Below are positions 18,937-28,280 of a DNA stretch of 64,000 nucleotides, one piece after another. The DNA lies in assembly GCF_001905145.1 (NCBI RefSeq), contig NZ_LWLB01000001.1, forward strand, positions 124,001 through 188,000, written 5' to 3'. Position numbers and translations under genes: made by a program. Source of the stretch: Nocardiopsis sp. TSRI0078. GTDB lineage: Bacteria; Actinomycetota; Actinomycetes; Streptosporangiales; Streptosporangiaceae. The notes below the pieces were generated by a model that made no database searches, had not been told where the DNA came from, and saw only the letters and a list, made by a program, of their open reading frames with translations. Position 1 is the first letter of the stretch. Each line of letters starts with the position of its first letter.

Positions 18937-19349
18937 CCCCAACCAGGTTGTTCTCACCTCGAAACCGACTCGCCGGGATGGTCCGGAACCGTCTCGGTGG
19001 ACTGGTGCGCCTGCCCTGGCCCGGGGGTGGAAGCCAACGGACATCCGAAGGATTCCCCCGCCGTGGGCGGGTAAACACTTCCTCAGGGCCCCGCCGGGAT
19101 TCCCGGGACGGGAGATTACCGCGTCCTGAGGACAGTTCGCACACGCGCCCCCCACCCGGGCCCGCCCAGCTTCGCACACGCGGAGGAAGGAGCGGTGGCG
19201 GACACGGCGCGCGGCGCCCGGCGAACACGCACGGCCCCGCCGCGGGCCTCCGGGCCGGCGGGCCGTCCCGGAAAGGAGCGGGCACGGGGCCCGGACCGCG
19301 CATCAGGATAGCCCAGCGCCGCCGCGCCGGCGCCCCCGAGAACACGAAA
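18937..19349. other. rplL-rpoB intergenic region, no gene
   Basis: About 410 GC-rich bases between the rplL hairpin and the rpoB promoters. Several frames are open on both strands but none shows family similarity or a ribosome site. A CTATCCT -10-like element is present near 19306 without a matching -35. I see nothing else here. Confidence 0.5.
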
Positions 19350-19386
19350 GCGGCCGCCCTGCCCGGAAAAGGGCGGGGACGGCCGC
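19350..19386 (-). terminator. Hairpin terminator/attenuator after rplL
   Basis: Arms GCGGCCG-CCCTGCCC and GGGCGGGG-CGGCCGC pair around GGAAAA, 38 bases past the rplL stop. In many bacteria partial termination at this place sets the ratio of L7/L12 to RNA polymerase; that role is inferred here. Confidence 0.75.
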
Positions 19387-19423
19387 GTGCGCAGACCAGC
19401 GGGCCTCTGCGACCCGCGGAGGA

Positions 19424-19810
19424 CTACTTGAGGGTGACGGTGGCGCCGGCGCCCTCGAGGGCGGCCTTGGCCTTGTCCGCGGCCTCCTTGTTGACGCCCT
19501 CCAGCAGAGCCTTCGGGGCGTTGTCGACCAGGTCCTTGGCCTCCTTGAGACCCAGGCTCGTGAGGCCGCGGACCTCCTTGATGACCTGGATCTTCTTGTC
19601 GCCGGCGGCCTCGAGGACGACGTCGAACTCGTCCTTCTCCTCCTCGGCGGCGGCCTCGCCACCGCCACCGGCGGGGGCGACGGCCACGGCGGCCGGAGCG
19701 GCGGCGGTGACGTCGAACTTCTCCTCGAAGGCCTTCACGAACTCGGACAGCTCGAGGAGGGTCATCTCCTCGAAGGCGGCCATCAGGTCGTCGTTGCTGA
19801 GCTTCGCCAT
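19424..19810 (-). CDS. rplL: 50S ribosomal protein L7/L12
   Basis: L7/L12 forms the ribosomal stalk that recruits and activates translational GTPases. The 128-residue product has an N-terminal dimerisation domain ([20 protein letters not shown]), an Ala/Pro/Gly hinge ([17 protein letters not shown]) and the C-terminal domain with [20 protein letters not shown] and the [10 protein letters not shown] factor-binding helix. It follows rplJ by 97 bases. Length and arrangement are normal. Confidence 0.99.
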   Translation of the reverse strand: MAKLSNDDLMAAFEEMTLLELSEFVKAFEEKFDVTAAAPAAVAVAPAGGGGEAAAEEEKDEFDVVLEAAGDKKIQVIKEVRGLTSLGLKEAKDLVDNAPKALLEGVNKEAADKAKAALEGAGATVTLK

Positions 19811-19907
19811 GGTGCGATCTCTCTTTCTCTACGGACACGCGAGCCTGCGAGCGTCACGTGCGAGCCAGTGTCCGGACACCCTCGGCGCCCGGCGGGTTCG
19901 AAAATGT

Positions 19908-20435
19908 TCAGGCGGCTTCTTCGGAGCGCTTGTCCGCCAGGGCCTGCGCGAGACGCACAGTCTTGGAGGGGAGCGCCTGGAAGACGGCGGCGGCCTGGCC
20001 CTGCTTGGCCTTGAGCACACCGGCCATCTTCGAGAGAAGCACCTCGCGGGACTCCAGGTCGGCCAGCTTGGTGACGTCCTCGGCGCTCATCGACTTGCCG
20101 TCGATGACGCCGCCCTTGATCACCAGGGACGAGTTCGCCTTCGAGAAGTCACGCAGACCCTTGGCGGCCTCGACCACGTCGCCGTGGACGAAGGCGATGG
20201 CGGACGGGCCCTCAAGCAGGTCCTTGACCTGCTCGTCGAGTCCGGCCTCCGTGACCGCGATCTTGGTCAGCGTGTTCTTGACGATGCGAAAACGCGCACT
20301 CTGGCCGAGGCTGCGGCGCAGTTCGGTGATCTGCGCCACGCTGAGCCCCCGGTATTCGGTCAGCACGGCGCCGTTCGAGCCGCGGAGCTCCTCCGCGATC
20401 TCGGCGACCGCGGCTGCCTTGTCCGGCCTCGCCAT
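19908..20435 (-). CDS. rplJ: 50S ribosomal protein L10
   Basis: L10 anchors the L7/L12 dimers to 23S rRNA and in other bacteria represses its own mRNA. The 175-residue product begins MARPDKAAAVAEIAEELRGS at an ATG preceded by GGAAGGAGTCCC, a near-perfect ribosome site. It contains TEYRGLSVAQITELRRSL and RFRIVKNTLTKIA, and its C-terminal helix binds L7/L12. First gene of the rplJL unit, preceded by a long leader. Confidence 0.98.
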   Translation of the reverse strand: MARPDKAAAVAEIAEELRGSNGAVLTEYRGLSVAQITELRRSLGQSARFRIVKNTLTKIAVTEAGLDEQVKDLLEGPSAIAFVHGDVVEAAKGLRDFSKANSSLVIKGGVIDGKSMSAEDVTKLADLESREVLLSKMAGVLKAKQGQAAAVFQALPSKTVRLAQALADKRSEEAA

Positions 20436-20670
20436 GGGACTCCTTCCAACAGTGAACGCTGGTTGACCCCCAAGGACCCGTGCGATCGGCGTCAGCACGA
20501 GAAAAGGCCCCGGGCGCCAGGCGCACGGGGCACGACCGCGTTCTGCTGGGCGCACGGGGGCGCCCGGAACGGGAAGCTCTTGTGACACCTGCGCGGGCGC
20601 CCATCGCGGATGGGTCCTTGGGCCACCCGTTCGGGTGGCGACCAGCGGTCTTCGGCAATAACCCATCGTA
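20436..20670 (-). promoter_or_regulatory. rplJ promoter and structured leader, probable L10-type autoregulatory leader
   Basis: A -10-like TACGAT (20665-20670 on the minus strand) would start transcription near 20658 and leave a leader of about 220 bases. The leader has several hairpins, for example GCCACCC/GGGTGGC at 20622-20639 and CCCAT/ATGGG at 20600-20614, plus GC-rich pairing near 20500-20570. A long folded leader before rplJ is the setting of the known L10(L12)4 autoregulatory element. I could not place its conserved kink-turn, so the regulatory role is inference. No good -35 was seen. Confidence 0.35.
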
Positions 20671-20890
20671 CTGCACGTCTCGGGGTGCCCGTCCACCCGT
20701 GCACGACCGGACGGGTGATCGCGCTCACTCCCCCGGGGCACGAAACCGTACCGAAGGAACCTACGTCCCAGTAACGACCGCCGCGGACCGGACTCGAACG
20801 TCGGTTTCCCGTGGCAACATGATGCACTCGGGCACCCCCGCTCCCAGATGTGCCCTTCCCCCACAGAATATGAAGAAGGCGGACACCCCC

Positions 20891-21739
20891 GTGAAGACCC
20901 GTATGCCGGCCCTGATGACCGCCGGCACCTTGGCCCTGGCCCTCACCGCCTGCGGCGGAGGAGCCCCCGAGGAGGAGCCCGCCGACGCCGCGGCGGAGAC
21001 GCCCGAGGAGAGCAGCGGTGGCGGCATCCTCGACCTGGTCGCCAGTCTCGGACAGAGCTTCCAGGAGGTCGACAACTACACCCTCGACATGGAGATGGTC
21101 GCGTCCGACCCCGAGGAGGGCGACACGACGATGACCACGACCTACGAGGTCATGGACGACCCCGAGGCCGCCCACGTCACCATGGTCATGCCCTTCGTGG
21201 GCGAGGCGATCCTCGGTCTGGCCGAGCTGAGCGGAGAGGACCTCGGCCTGACCGCGGAGGAGCTCGGCACGTCCATCCTCATCGTTCCGGCCGAGGGCGA
21301 CGTCCTCGTGTCCAACCACAACGGCCTCCAGGAGGTCGACACGCCGTGGGTCCGCGGTGTGCAGGACACCGAGACGGCCCCCTCGGACGAGGTGTTCGAC
21401 ACCAGCCACTTCCCCCGCATCGCCGGGACCGTCGCCGAGATCGAGCAGATCGAGGAGGTCGGTACCGAGGAGGTCAGCGGTGTCGAGACCACCCTCGTCG
21501 AGGGCACGCTGACCCAGGAGGAGGTCGAGGCCCTGGAGCCGGAGCAGAAGAAGGCCGTCAACGAGCTCATGGGCGGCAGCATCGAGGGAACCGTCGAGGT
21601 CTCCGCCTGGATCGCCGACGACGGCTTCCCCATGCGCATGGAGTTCTCCGACGACGTGGCCGACGTCTCGATGGTCTTCTCCGACCTGGGTGAGACCTCC
21701 TTCGAGATGCCCTCCGAGGACGAGATCACCGACCTGTAG
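20891..21739 (+). CDS. Secreted lipoprotein, LppX/LprG-like fold likely
   Basis: The 282-residue product starts at GTG 20891 (MKTRMPALMTAGTLALALTACGGG): a short basic N-terminus, hydrophobic helix and lipobox LTAC give lipidation at Cys21. AGAAGG upstream supports this start over an ATG 7 codons earlier. The mature part opens with an acidic Ala/Glu linker and has alternating strands with motifs such as SFQEVDNYTLDMEM, VSGVETTLVEGTLT and PMRMEFSD. That pattern resembles the LppX_LprAFG/LolA-like lipid-carrier fold, but the match is by eye. It is the only plus-strand gene in the ribosomal block; a lipoprotein gene between rplA and rplJ is also present in Streptomyces. Confidence 0.75.
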   Translation: MKTRMPALMTAGTLALALTACGGGAPEEEPADAAAETPEESSGGGILDLVASLGQSFQEVDNYTLDMEMVASDPEEGDTTMTTTYEVMDDPEAAHVTMVMPFVGEAILGLAELSGEDLGLTAEELGTSILIVPAEGDVLVSNHNGLQEVDTPWVRGVQDTETAPSDEVFDTSHFPRIAGTVAEIEQIEEVGTEEVSGVETTLVEGTLTQEEVEALEPEQKKAVNELMGGSIEGTVEVSAWIADDGFPMRMEFSDDVADVSMVFSDLGETSFEMPSEDEITDL

Positions 21740-21765
21740 GCGGTCACCTCCTCCGGTACGCGCAC

Positions 21766-21800
21766 AGCGGTCCCCTGGCCCGGCGGGCCCGGGGACCGCT
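21766..21800 (+). terminator. Terminator of the lipoprotein gene
   Basis: AGCGGTCCCC (21766-21775) pairs with GGGGACCGCT (21791-21800) around a GC-rich inner loop, 26 bases beyond the stop codon. It is followed by a weak pyrimidine run. Confidence 0.7.
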
Positions 21801-21838
21801 TCCGTCCGTACCGCGCCGCGGACGGGCCCCGCACGCGA

Positions 21839-21878
21839 AGCGGCCCCCGACGTCCTGACCGGGACGCCGGGGGCCGCT
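21839..21878 (-). terminator. Terminator after rplA
   Basis: AGCGGCCCCCG (21839-21849) pairs with CGGGGGCCGCT (21868-21878), with an inner CGTCC/GGACG stem. It is 27 bases past the rplA stop on the minus strand, back to back with the lipoprotein terminator. Confidence 0.7.
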
Positions 21879-21904
21879 CTCCTGATGCGCGGAGACCGCG
21901 AAGG

Positions 21905-22582
21905 CTAGGCGTCGAGCGGGATGCTCGGGCCCATGGACGTGGTGACCACGGCCTTCTTGATGTAGCGGCCCTTGGCGGCGGACGGCTTGAGGCGGTTCAC
22001 CTCGTCGATCGCGGCCTGGTAGTTCTCCACGAGCTGCTGCTCGGCGAAGGAGGCCTTGCCGATGATGAAGTGCAGGTTCCCGTGGCGGTCCACGCGGAAC
22101 TCGATCTTGCCGCCCTTGATGTCGGTCACGGCCTTGGCCACGTCGGGGGTGACGGTGCCGGTCTTCGGGTTCGGCATCAGGCCGCGCGGACCGAGGACGC
22201 GGCCGAGACGACCGACCTTGCCCATGAGGTCCGGGGTGGCGACGACGGCGTCGAAGTCGGTGAAGCCCTTCGAGACCTTCTCGATCATCTCGTCGTCGCC
22301 GATGATGTCGGCGCCAGCGGCGAGGGCCTGCTCGGCACGCTCACCGGTCGCGAAGACCAGGACCCGAGCGGTCTTACCGGTGCCGTGCGGCAGGTTCACG
22401 GTGCCGCGGACCATCTGGTCGGCCTTGCGCGGGTCGACGCCCAGGCGCAGGGCGACCTCGACGGTCGCGTCGAACTTGGCGGTGGAGGTCTCCTGGGCGA
22501 GCTTCACGGCCTCGGCGGGGCTGTAGAGCTTGTCCCGGTCCACCAGCTGGCTGGCTTTGCGGTGGTTCTTGCTGCGCTTCAC
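21905..22582 (-). CDS. rplA: 50S ribosomal protein L1
   Basis: L1 forms the mobile L1 stalk at the E site and represses the L11 operon in other bacteria. The 225-residue product begins [20 protein letters not shown] and has the domain II core [19 protein letters not shown] and [20 protein letters not shown] (two adjoining pieces). It is slightly shorter than many L1 proteins (about 230-240) because the N-terminus is compact. It follows rplK by 119 bases. Confidence 0.98.
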   Translation of the reverse strand: MKRSKNHRKASQLVDRDKLYSPAEAVKLAQETSTAKFDATVEVALRLGVDPRKADQMVRGTVNLPHGTGKTARVLVFATGERAEQALAAGADIIGDDEMIEKVSKGFTDFDAVVATPDLMGKVGRLGRVLGPRGLMPNPKTGTVTPDVAKAVTDIKGGKIEFRVDRHGNLHFIIGKASFAEQQLVENYQAAIDEVNRLKPSAAKGRYIKKAVVTTSMGPSIPLDA

Positions 22583-22701
22583 GCGGTTCTCCTAGGGAAC
22601 TTGTGGTCACGGGGCCAGCGCCTGGCCCTGCCACTGCGGTTCTTGAAGGTCGGGCGTCCCCGGCCGCTCCGGTCCGGCCGGACCGGTGCCACCGTAGGGG
22701 G

Positions 22702-23130
22702 CTACTTGACCTCGATGCCCATCGAGCGGGCGGTGCCGGCGACGATCTTGGTGGCGGCCTCGATGTCGTCGGTGTTGAGGTCGGGCAGCTTGGTCTGCGC
22801 GATCTCGCGAACCTGGTCGGCGGTGATGGAACCGGCCGTGGTGCGGCCCGGGTCGGTGGCGGCCTTGTCCATCCCGGCGGCCTTCAGGATCAGCTTGGGC
22901 GCCGGAGGCGTCTTGGTGACGAAGCTGAAGGAGCGGTCCTCGTAGATGGAGATCTCCACGGGGATCACGTTGCCGCGCTGGGCCTCCGTAGCAGCGTTGT
23001 ACTGCTTGCAGAAGTCCATGATGTTGACGCCGTGCGGGCCGAGCGCGGTACCGACGGGCGGCGCCGGGGTGGCCTGACCAGCGGGGAGCTGCACCTTGAC
23101 GAGTGCGGCCAGTTTCTTCTTCGGAGGCAT
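22702..23130 (-). CDS. rplK: 50S ribosomal protein L11
   Basis: L11 is in the GTPase-associated centre and is needed for thiostrepton binding and RelA activation. The 142-residue product starts [20 protein letters not shown], keeps the proline-rich thiostrepton segment [21 protein letters not shown], and ends [16 protein letters not shown] lies upstream of the ATG. The proline loop is intact, so nothing suggests intrinsic thiopeptide resistance. It follows nusG by 293 bases that include a hairpin. Confidence 0.98.
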   Translation of the reverse strand: MPPKKKLAALVKVQLPAGQATPAPPVGTALGPHGVNIMDFCKQYNAATEAQRGNVIPVEISIYEDRSFSFVTKTPPAPKLILKAAGMDKAATDPGRTTAGSITADQVREIAQTKLPDLNTDDIEAATKIVAGTARSMGIEVK

Positions 23131-23312
23131 ATCGGGTCCTTTGCCTGATCTGCGTTGTGTGCTGGCCCCTGGCCTCCCTGACGGAGCCGCACGGCCGCGA
23201 GGGGCCGGGGCGCCGCTGCCGAAGGAGGCACGACCCCGCGCACGCGGCACGGGGCGGCGGCCCGCCGGGGCCTGGCGGGCCGTGGTGCGGCCCGCCGGGG
23301 CGGGACACGCGA

Positions 23313-23338
23313 GTGGGTCCGCCGCGGGGCGGACCCAC
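23313..23338 (-). terminator. Hairpin between nusG and rplK
   Basis: GTGGGTCCGCC (23313-23323) pairs with GGCGGACCCAC (23328-23338) around a 4-base loop, 85 bases beyond the nusG stop. More GC-rich inverted repeats follow (for example GGCCCGCC/GGCGGGCC near 23265-23285), so this gap is both the nusG terminator and the rplK leader. Confidence 0.65.
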
Positions 23339-23423
23339 CAAGTCTACGCGGCCCGGCCGGGTACCCTGACATGCGCTCCGCGCAGGCAGGGACGCCCGCC
23401 CGGGCGTCGGTCCCGGGGCGTGG

Positions 23424-24260
23424 TCAGATCTTGGCGACCTGGTTGAACGAGAGCTCGACCGGGGTCTCACGGCCGAAGATCGACACCAGCACCTTGAGCT
23501 TCTGGGTGTCGGCGTTGATCTCGCTGACCGTCGCGGGCAGGGTCGCGAACGGACCCTCCATGACCGTGACGGACTCGCCGACCTCGTAGGCCACGTCGGC
23601 ACGGGTCTCGCCGCCGCCGGCGGCCTTGGCCTGCTGCGCCTGCTCCGGCTCCTCCTCCGGCTCGGGCGCGAGGAGCTTGGCCACCTCGGTCAGGCTCAGC
23701 GGGGCGGGCTTGTTGGACAGGCCCACGAAACCGGTGACGCCCGGGGTGTTGCGGATGGCCGACCAGGACTCGTCGGTCAGGTCCATGCGGACGAGCACGT
23801 AGCCGGGCAGGACCTTCTCGGTGACCTGCTGGCGCTTGCCGCTCTTGACCTCGGTGACCTCGTGCTCGGGCACCTCGACCTGGAAGATGTACTCCTCCAT
23901 GTTGAGCGACTGGGTGCGGCTCTCGACGTTGGCCTTGACCCGCTTCTCGTAACCCGCGTAGGTGTGCACGACGTACCAGTCGCCGGGCAGCAGGACCAGT
24001 TCGTTCTTGAACTCCTCGACGGGGTTCAGGCGGGGGGCCTCCTCGACCTCCGCGCCCTCCTCGTCGGCGTTCTCCCGGTCCGCGTCGGCCGCGCCGGTCT
24101 CTTCGGCCTCGTCAGCGTCACCGGTCAGCTCCGGGCTGTCGGTGTCGGCCTCGCCGGCCGCATCCTCCGGCAGCTCGCCCGCCAGGCCGGTCTCTTCCGC
24201 CGACGACTGATCCGGCTCCTCTTCGGGGAAGTCGTCAGAGGTCAGTGGGGACTCGGACAC
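23424..24260 (-). CDS. nusG: Transcription termination/antitermination protein NusG
   Basis: NusG binds the RNA polymerase clamp and links it to Rho or, through S10, to the ribosome. The 278-residue product has a long acidic N-terminal extension (residues 1 to about 85, rich in Glu, Asp and Ala), typical of actinobacterial NusG. The NGN domain follows with [30 protein letters not shown] and TPGVTGFVG, and a KOW domain with [19 protein letters not shown]. It follows secE by 171 bases. Confidence 0.98.
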   Translation of the reverse strand: MSESPLTSDDFPEEEPDQSSAEETGLAGELPEDAAGEADTDSPELTGDADEAEETGAADADRENADEEGAEVEEAPRLNPVEEFKNELVLLPGDWYVVHTYAGYEKRVKANVESRTQSLNMEEYIFQVEVPEHEVTEVKSGKRQQVTEKVLPGYVLVRMDLTDESWSAIRNTPGVTGFVGLSNKPAPLSLTEVAKLLAPEPEEEPEQAQQAKAAGGGETRADVAYEVGESVTVMEGPFATLPATVSEINADTQKLKVLVSIFGRETPVELSFNQVAKI

Positions 24261-24431
24261 GGCTGCTCTTTCTCTCGTCGGATTCGCTCTCGGGCACGAC
24301 GCATACGAGACAGCGCCATGCGTCGGGCCCGGTCATGCCAGCTTACGGTCTCCCCGGATGATCCGGGACCAACGCGCGGACGAGGACTGACCCGCCCCCG
24401 GCTCGTCCGGGAGGGGCGGCCGTGAGGGGCG

Positions 24432-24686
24432 TCAGGCTCCCTGCGGAGTGCCGAACGTGCCGTACAGCCAGGTGACGGCCTCGCCGAAGCCCCAGTCGAG
24501 GAGGGAGACGTAGCCCAGGACGATCAGCACGAAGACGAGGACCACGATGGTGTAGGTCACCAGCTCACGGCGCGTGGGCCAGCGGACCTTGCGCAGCTCG
24601 CCGACGACCTGCTTGGTGAACGTCACCGGACCGGTACGACGCTTGGGCTCCCTGTCGGGCTTGGCGTCGGCGTCAGTCTGAGTCAC
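24432..24686 (-). CDS. secE: Preprotein translocase subunit SecE
   Basis: SecE clamps SecY in the SecYEG channel. The 84-residue product has a charged cytoplasmic start (MTQTDADAKPDREPKRR), the amphipathic QVVGELRKVRWPTRRELVTY signature, and one membrane helix (TIVVLVFVLIVLGYVSLLDW). Length is normal for the single-helix form. It lies between tRNA-Trp and nusG, the usual actinobacterial order. Confidence 0.97.
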   Translation of the reverse strand: MTQTDADAKPDREPKRRTGPVTFTKQVVGELRKVRWPTRRELVTYTIVVLVFVLIVLGYVSLLDWGFGEAVTWLYGTFGTPQGA

Positions 24687-24784
24687 CTGGGGTCCTTAGG
24701 GTCGCGGGCTGCTGGATTTCCCCGTGTTGTCCGTTGCCCGCGCGGCGCGGCGCCCGGGGGCGCCACACCGCGCGAGCGGATGTG

Positions 24785-24857
24785 CAGGGCAGGAGGGACT
24801 CGAACCCCCAACCGCCGGTTTTGGAGACCGGTGCTCTGCCAATTGAGCCACTGCCCT
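24785..24857 (-). tRNA. tRNA-Trp (CCA)
   Basis: The minus strand folds as a 73-base cloverleaf: acceptor AGGGCAG/CTGCCCT, D-loop with GGCAGAGCA, anticodon loop CTCCAAA with anticodon CCA, T-arm GGGGGTTCGAGTCCCT, discriminator G. The 3' CCA is not encoded. It lies 98 bases upstream of secE. Confidence 0.96.
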
Positions 24858-25074
24858 TAGCGGAAACTGCGATCCCACCATAGCCGGTCCCGGCGCGCTA
24901 CGCACACCGTATGTCGGATAACACCCCGACAACGACCGGCCGGCGCGGAAGAGTCTATGCGCTCCCCGCCCCCTGGCCAAACCGTTCGTCCTCCCGCGCG
25001 GGGGAGGGGTGTCTTCGTCCCCCCACCACCCGCCTTCCCTCCCCGGACGGGAAGGCACATGACAACATGGGACC

Positions 25075-26283
25075 ATGACTGACCGACCCCGTATCTCTGC
25101 ACGTATCAGCGCCATCTCCGAGTCCGCCACCCTCGCCGTGGACGCCAAGGCCAAGGCCATGAAGGCGGAGGGCCGTCCCGTCATCGGCTTCGGCGCGGGG
25201 GAACCCGACTTCCCGACCCCCGACTACATCGTCGAGGCCGCCGTCCAGGCCGCCCGTGAGCCCCGGTTCCACCGCTACACCCCGGCGGGCGGCCTTCCCG
25301 AGCTGAAGAAGGCCATCGTCGAGAAGACCCGGCGCGACTCCGGCTACGAGGTGGAGGCCTCCCAGGTCCTGGTGACCAACGGCGGCAAGCAGGCCATCTA
25401 CGAGGCCTTCGCGGCCATGCTGGACCCGGGCGACGAGGTCATCGTCATCGCCCCGTACTGGACCACCTACCCCGAGTCCATCAAGCTCGCGGGCGGCGTC
25501 CCGGTCTACGTGGTCACCGACGAGAGCACCGGTTACCTGGCCGGTGTGGAGCAGCTGGAGGCGGCGCTCAGCGAGCGCACCAAGGTCCTGGTGTTCGTCT
25601 CCCCGTCCAACCCGACCGGCGCCGTGTACCCGCGCGAGCAGGTCCGGGAGATCGGCCGGTGGGCGAACGAGCACGGCCTGTGGGTGCTGACCGACGAGAT
25701 CTACGAGCACCTGGTGTACGGGGACACGGAGTTCTCCTCGCTGCCCGTGGAGGTGCCCGAGATCGCCGACCGCACCGTCGTCGTCAACGGCGTGGCCAAG
25801 ACCTACGCCATGACCGGCTGGCGCGTGGGGTGGATCATCGGCCCCAAGGACGTCGTCAAGGCCGCGAGCAACCTCCAGTCGCACGCCACCTCCAACGTCG
25901 CCAACGTCTCGCAGGCCGCCGCCCTGGCCGCGCTCTCCGGCGACCTGGAGGCGGTGGCGAGGATGCGCGAGGCCTTCGACCGCCGCCGCAGGACGATCGT
26001 GCGCATGCTCAACGAGATCGACGGCGTGGTCTGCCCCGAGCCGCAGGGCGCCTTCTACGCCTACCCGTCCGTCAAGGGCGTGCTGGGCAAGGAGATCCGC
26101 GGCAGGACGCCGCAGACCTCGACCGAGCTGGCCGAGCTCATCCTGGAGGAGGCCGAGGTCGCCGTGGTGCCCGGTGAGGCCTTCGGCACCCCCGGCTACC
26201 TGCGCCTGTCCTACGCGCTCAGCGACGAGGACCTCGCCGAGGGCGTGAGCCGCGTCCAGAAGCTGCTGGCCGAGGCCAAGTAG
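25075..26283 (+). CDS. aspC: Pyridoxal-phosphate aminotransferase, aspartate aminotransferase type
   Basis: Probably interconverts aspartate/2-oxoglutarate and oxaloacetate/glutamate. The 402-residue product has the class I/II fold: [20 protein letters not shown] at the start, [13 protein letters not shown], the cofactor-phosphate [32 protein letters not shown], and the Schiff-base lysine in [16 protein letters not shown]; the substrate-carboxylate arginine is in the C-terminal [11 protein letters not shown]. It is divergent from tRNA-Trp, as in Streptomyces. A related specificity (for example prephenate or aromatic) cannot be excluded. Confidence 0.9.
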   Translation: MTDRPRISARISAISESATLAVDAKAKAMKAEGRPVIGFGAGEPDFPTPDYIVEAAVQAAREPRFHRYTPAGGLPELKKAIVEKTRRDSGYEVEASQVLVTNGGKQAIYEAFAAMLDPGDEVIVIAPYWTTYPESIKLAGGVPVYVVTDESTGYLAGVEQLEAALSERTKVLVFVSPSNPTGAVYPREQVREIGRWANEHGLWVLTDEIYEHLVYGDTEFSSLPVEVPEIADRTVVVNGVAKTYAMTGWRVGWIIGPKDVVKAASNLQSHATSNVANVSQAAALAALSGDLEAVARMREAFDRRRRTIVRMLNEIDGVVCPEPQGAFYAYPSVKGVLGKEIRGRTPQTSTELAELILEEAEVAVVPGEAFGTPGYLRLSYALSDEDLAEGVSRVQKLLAEAK

Positions 26284-26345
26284 CGGTATCCCCCCGGGGC
26301 TTCACCTCGCCCCGTTGTTCGGGCGCCCGGAGAGCGGGAACCTTC

Positions 26346-26390
26346 GGCGCCGGAGGCGGACTCGTTCCTCGCGAGTTCGCCTCCGGCGCC
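26346..26390 (+). terminator. Terminator after the aminotransferase
   Basis: GGCGCCGGAGGCG (26346-26358) pairs perfectly with CGCCTCCGGCGCC (26378-26390), with an inner CTCG/CGAG stem. It starts 63 bases past the stop codon. Confidence 0.75.
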
Positions 26391-26571
26391 TCCAGCGCCC
26401 CCGCGGGCGCCCGAACACCCCCTGAGGCCGGGGCGGGCGCTCACCGGCCCCGGCCACAGGCGCCCCGGCGCCGCGCCGTGCGGGGCGCTCCCGCGCGTCC
26501 GTGCCCGGTCCGGACGGACGAAGTCCGGCGTCCCGGCACCACCGGTGCTCCTCATACGGCAGGCTTACGCC

Positions 26572-27612
26572 ATGGAGACACCGACCAGCGCCCGCCGGTT
26601 GGACCGGCTGCCCAAGGCTCACCTGCACCTGCACTTCACCGGCTCGATGCGCCACTCCACCCTGGTGGAGATGGCCCGGGAGAACGGGGTCCACCTTCCC
26701 CAGGCCCTGGTCGAGGAGTGGCCCCCCAGACTCCGCGCCACCGACGAGCGCGGCTGGTTCCGCTTCCAGCGCCTCTACGACATCGCCCGGTCGGTGCTGC
26801 GCCGGCCCGAGGACATGTACCGGCTGCTGCGCGAGGCGGCCGAGGACGAGCGCGCCGCGGGGTCCGCGTGGCTGGAGATCCAGGTCGACCCGAGCGGCTA
26901 CGCTTCGCGCTTCGACGGGCTCACCGCGACCCTGGAGCTGATCCTGGACGCCGCCCGCGCCGCCGAGCGCGAGACCGGGGTGGCCATCGGCCTGATGGTG
27001 GCCGCCAACCGCACCAGGCACCCGCTGGACGCCAAGGTCCTGGCCCGGCTGGCCCGCCAGTACGCGGGCAGGGGCGTGGTCTCGTTCGGGCTGAACAACG
27101 ACGAGCGGCGGGGCCGGGCCCTGGAGTTCGAGGGCGCGTTCCGGATCGCGCGCCGGGCCGGGCTGCTGTCCGCGCCGCACGGCGGAGAGCTCCAGGGGCC
27201 GCGCAGCGTGCGCGAGTGCCTGGACGAGCTGCGGGCCGACCGGGTGGGGCACGGGGTGCGCGCCGTGGAGGACCCCCGCCTGGTGGAGCGGATCGCCGCC
27301 CAGGGGGTGACGCTGGAGATCTGCCCGACCTCGAACGTGGGCCTGGGGGTCTTCGACGAGCTGGAGCACCTGCCGCTGCGCAGGCTCTTCGACGCCGGAG
27401 TGCCGATCGCGCTGGGGACCGACGACCCGCTGCTGTTCGGCCCGCGCCTGGTGGAGCAGTACCGGATCGCCCGCGAGGTGTTCGGGTTCTCCGACCCGGA
27501 GCTGGCCGAGCTGGCGCGGATGTCCGTCCGCGGTTCGGGAGCGCCGGAGTCGCTGCGCAAGGAGCTGCTGTCCGGGGTGGACGCGTGGCTGGCCGAGGAG
27601 CCCGGGGAGTAG
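26572..27612 (+). CDS. add: Adenosine deaminase family protein
   Basis: Likely hydrolyses adenosine (or a related purine or 6-aminodeoxyfutalosine) to the inosine form for purine salvage. The 346-residue product has the zinc-binding HLHLH near residue 19-21, the catalytic Glu and zinc His region seen as SAPHGGELQGP (about 200), DRVGHGVRAVEDPRLVERI, EICPTSNVGLG, and the GTDDPLLFG metal motif near 282. Two oddities: the first motif reads HLHFTGSM rather than the common HVHLDG, and FGLNNDE replaces the usual GLAGDE. These are found in a deviating subgroup, so the substrate may not be adenosine. ATG 26572 fits the family N-terminus. Confidence 0.85.
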   Translation: METPTSARRLDRLPKAHLHLHFTGSMRHSTLVEMARENGVHLPQALVEEWPPRLRATDERGWFRFQRLYDIARSVLRRPEDMYRLLREAAEDERAAGSAWLEIQVDPSGYASRFDGLTATLELILDAARAAERETGVAIGLMVAANRTRHPLDAKVLARLARQYAGRGVVSFGLNNDERRGRALEFEGAFRIARRAGLLSAPHGGELQGPRSVRECLDELRADRVGHGVRAVEDPRLVERIAAQGVTLEICPTSNVGLGVFDELEHLPLRRLFDAGVPIALGTDDPLLFGPRLVEQYRIAREVFGFSDPELAELARMSVRGSGAPESLRKELLSGVDAWLAEEPGE

Positions 27613-27630
27613 ACCGGCGGGCCCGCGCGG

Positions 27631-28224
27631 TCAGGCGAGGAGCATCCAGGCGCCCTGGCCGAGCATGGCCGCGCCCGCGACGAAGAACAGGGCGGCGGCG
27701 CCGATCTGGATGGCGCGCTCGGGCAGCTTCTTGCCGAGGACCGCGCCCAGGGCGATGGCGATGGCGTCGGCCGCGACCATGCCGATGGTGGAGCCGATCC
27801 ACACCGGCAGCCAGTGGTACTGGGTGCCGACGGTGATGGTGGCGAGCATCGTCTTGTCGCCGAGCTCGGCGACGAAGAAGACGAGGAGGACGGTCGCGAA
27901 CGCGGAGCGGATGCGCCGGGAGGCGGCGCGCTCCTCGTCCTTGTCGGTCATCTCGTCACCGCGCAGGGTCCACAGGCCGAAGAAGACGAACGCGACACCG
28001 GCGGCGAGGGTGAGCCAGTCGGTGGGCAGCGCCGCGCCCAGGACCTCGGCCAGCAGGACGCTTCCGGCGTGCACGGCGGCGGTGGCGACGGTGATGCCGA
28101 GGATGACCGTGAGAGCCCGGTAACGGGTGGCCAGGGACATCGCCACGAGTTGGGTCTTGTCCCCCATTTCGGCGATGAAGATGGCGAAGGCACTGAATGT
28201 CAGGCCCGCGATAAACCCTGTCAC
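27631..28224 (-). CDS. TMEM165/GDT1 (UPF0016) family Mn2+/Ca2+ transporter
   Basis: Predicted inner-membrane cation exporter; characterised relatives in this family export manganese or exchange Ca2+/Mn2+ for protons. The 197-residue product starts at GTG 28224 (MTGFIAGLTFSAFAIFIAEM), set by GGAAGGG just upstream. It has six hydrophobic helices in two inverted halves, each with the family signature: AEMGDKTQLVAM in helix 1 and AELGDKTMLATI in helix 4. Immediately upstream is a manganese riboswitch, which fits Mn efflux. It is convergent with add, with only 18 bases between stops. Confidence 0.93.
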   Translation of the reverse strand: MTGFIAGLTFSAFAIFIAEMGDKTQLVAMSLATRYRALTVILGITVATAAVHAGSVLLAEVLGAALPTDWLTLAAGVAFVFFGLWTLRGDEMTDKDEERAASRRIRSAFATVLLVFFVAELGDKTMLATITVGTQYHWLPVWIGSTIGMVAADAIAIALGAVLGKKLPERAIQIGAAALFFVAGAAMLGQGAWMLLA

Positions 28225-28280
28225 GCTTTCCCTTCCGTCCGAGGCGCCCTGGGCGGAAGGAGGCGGAGGACGCCACTTCA

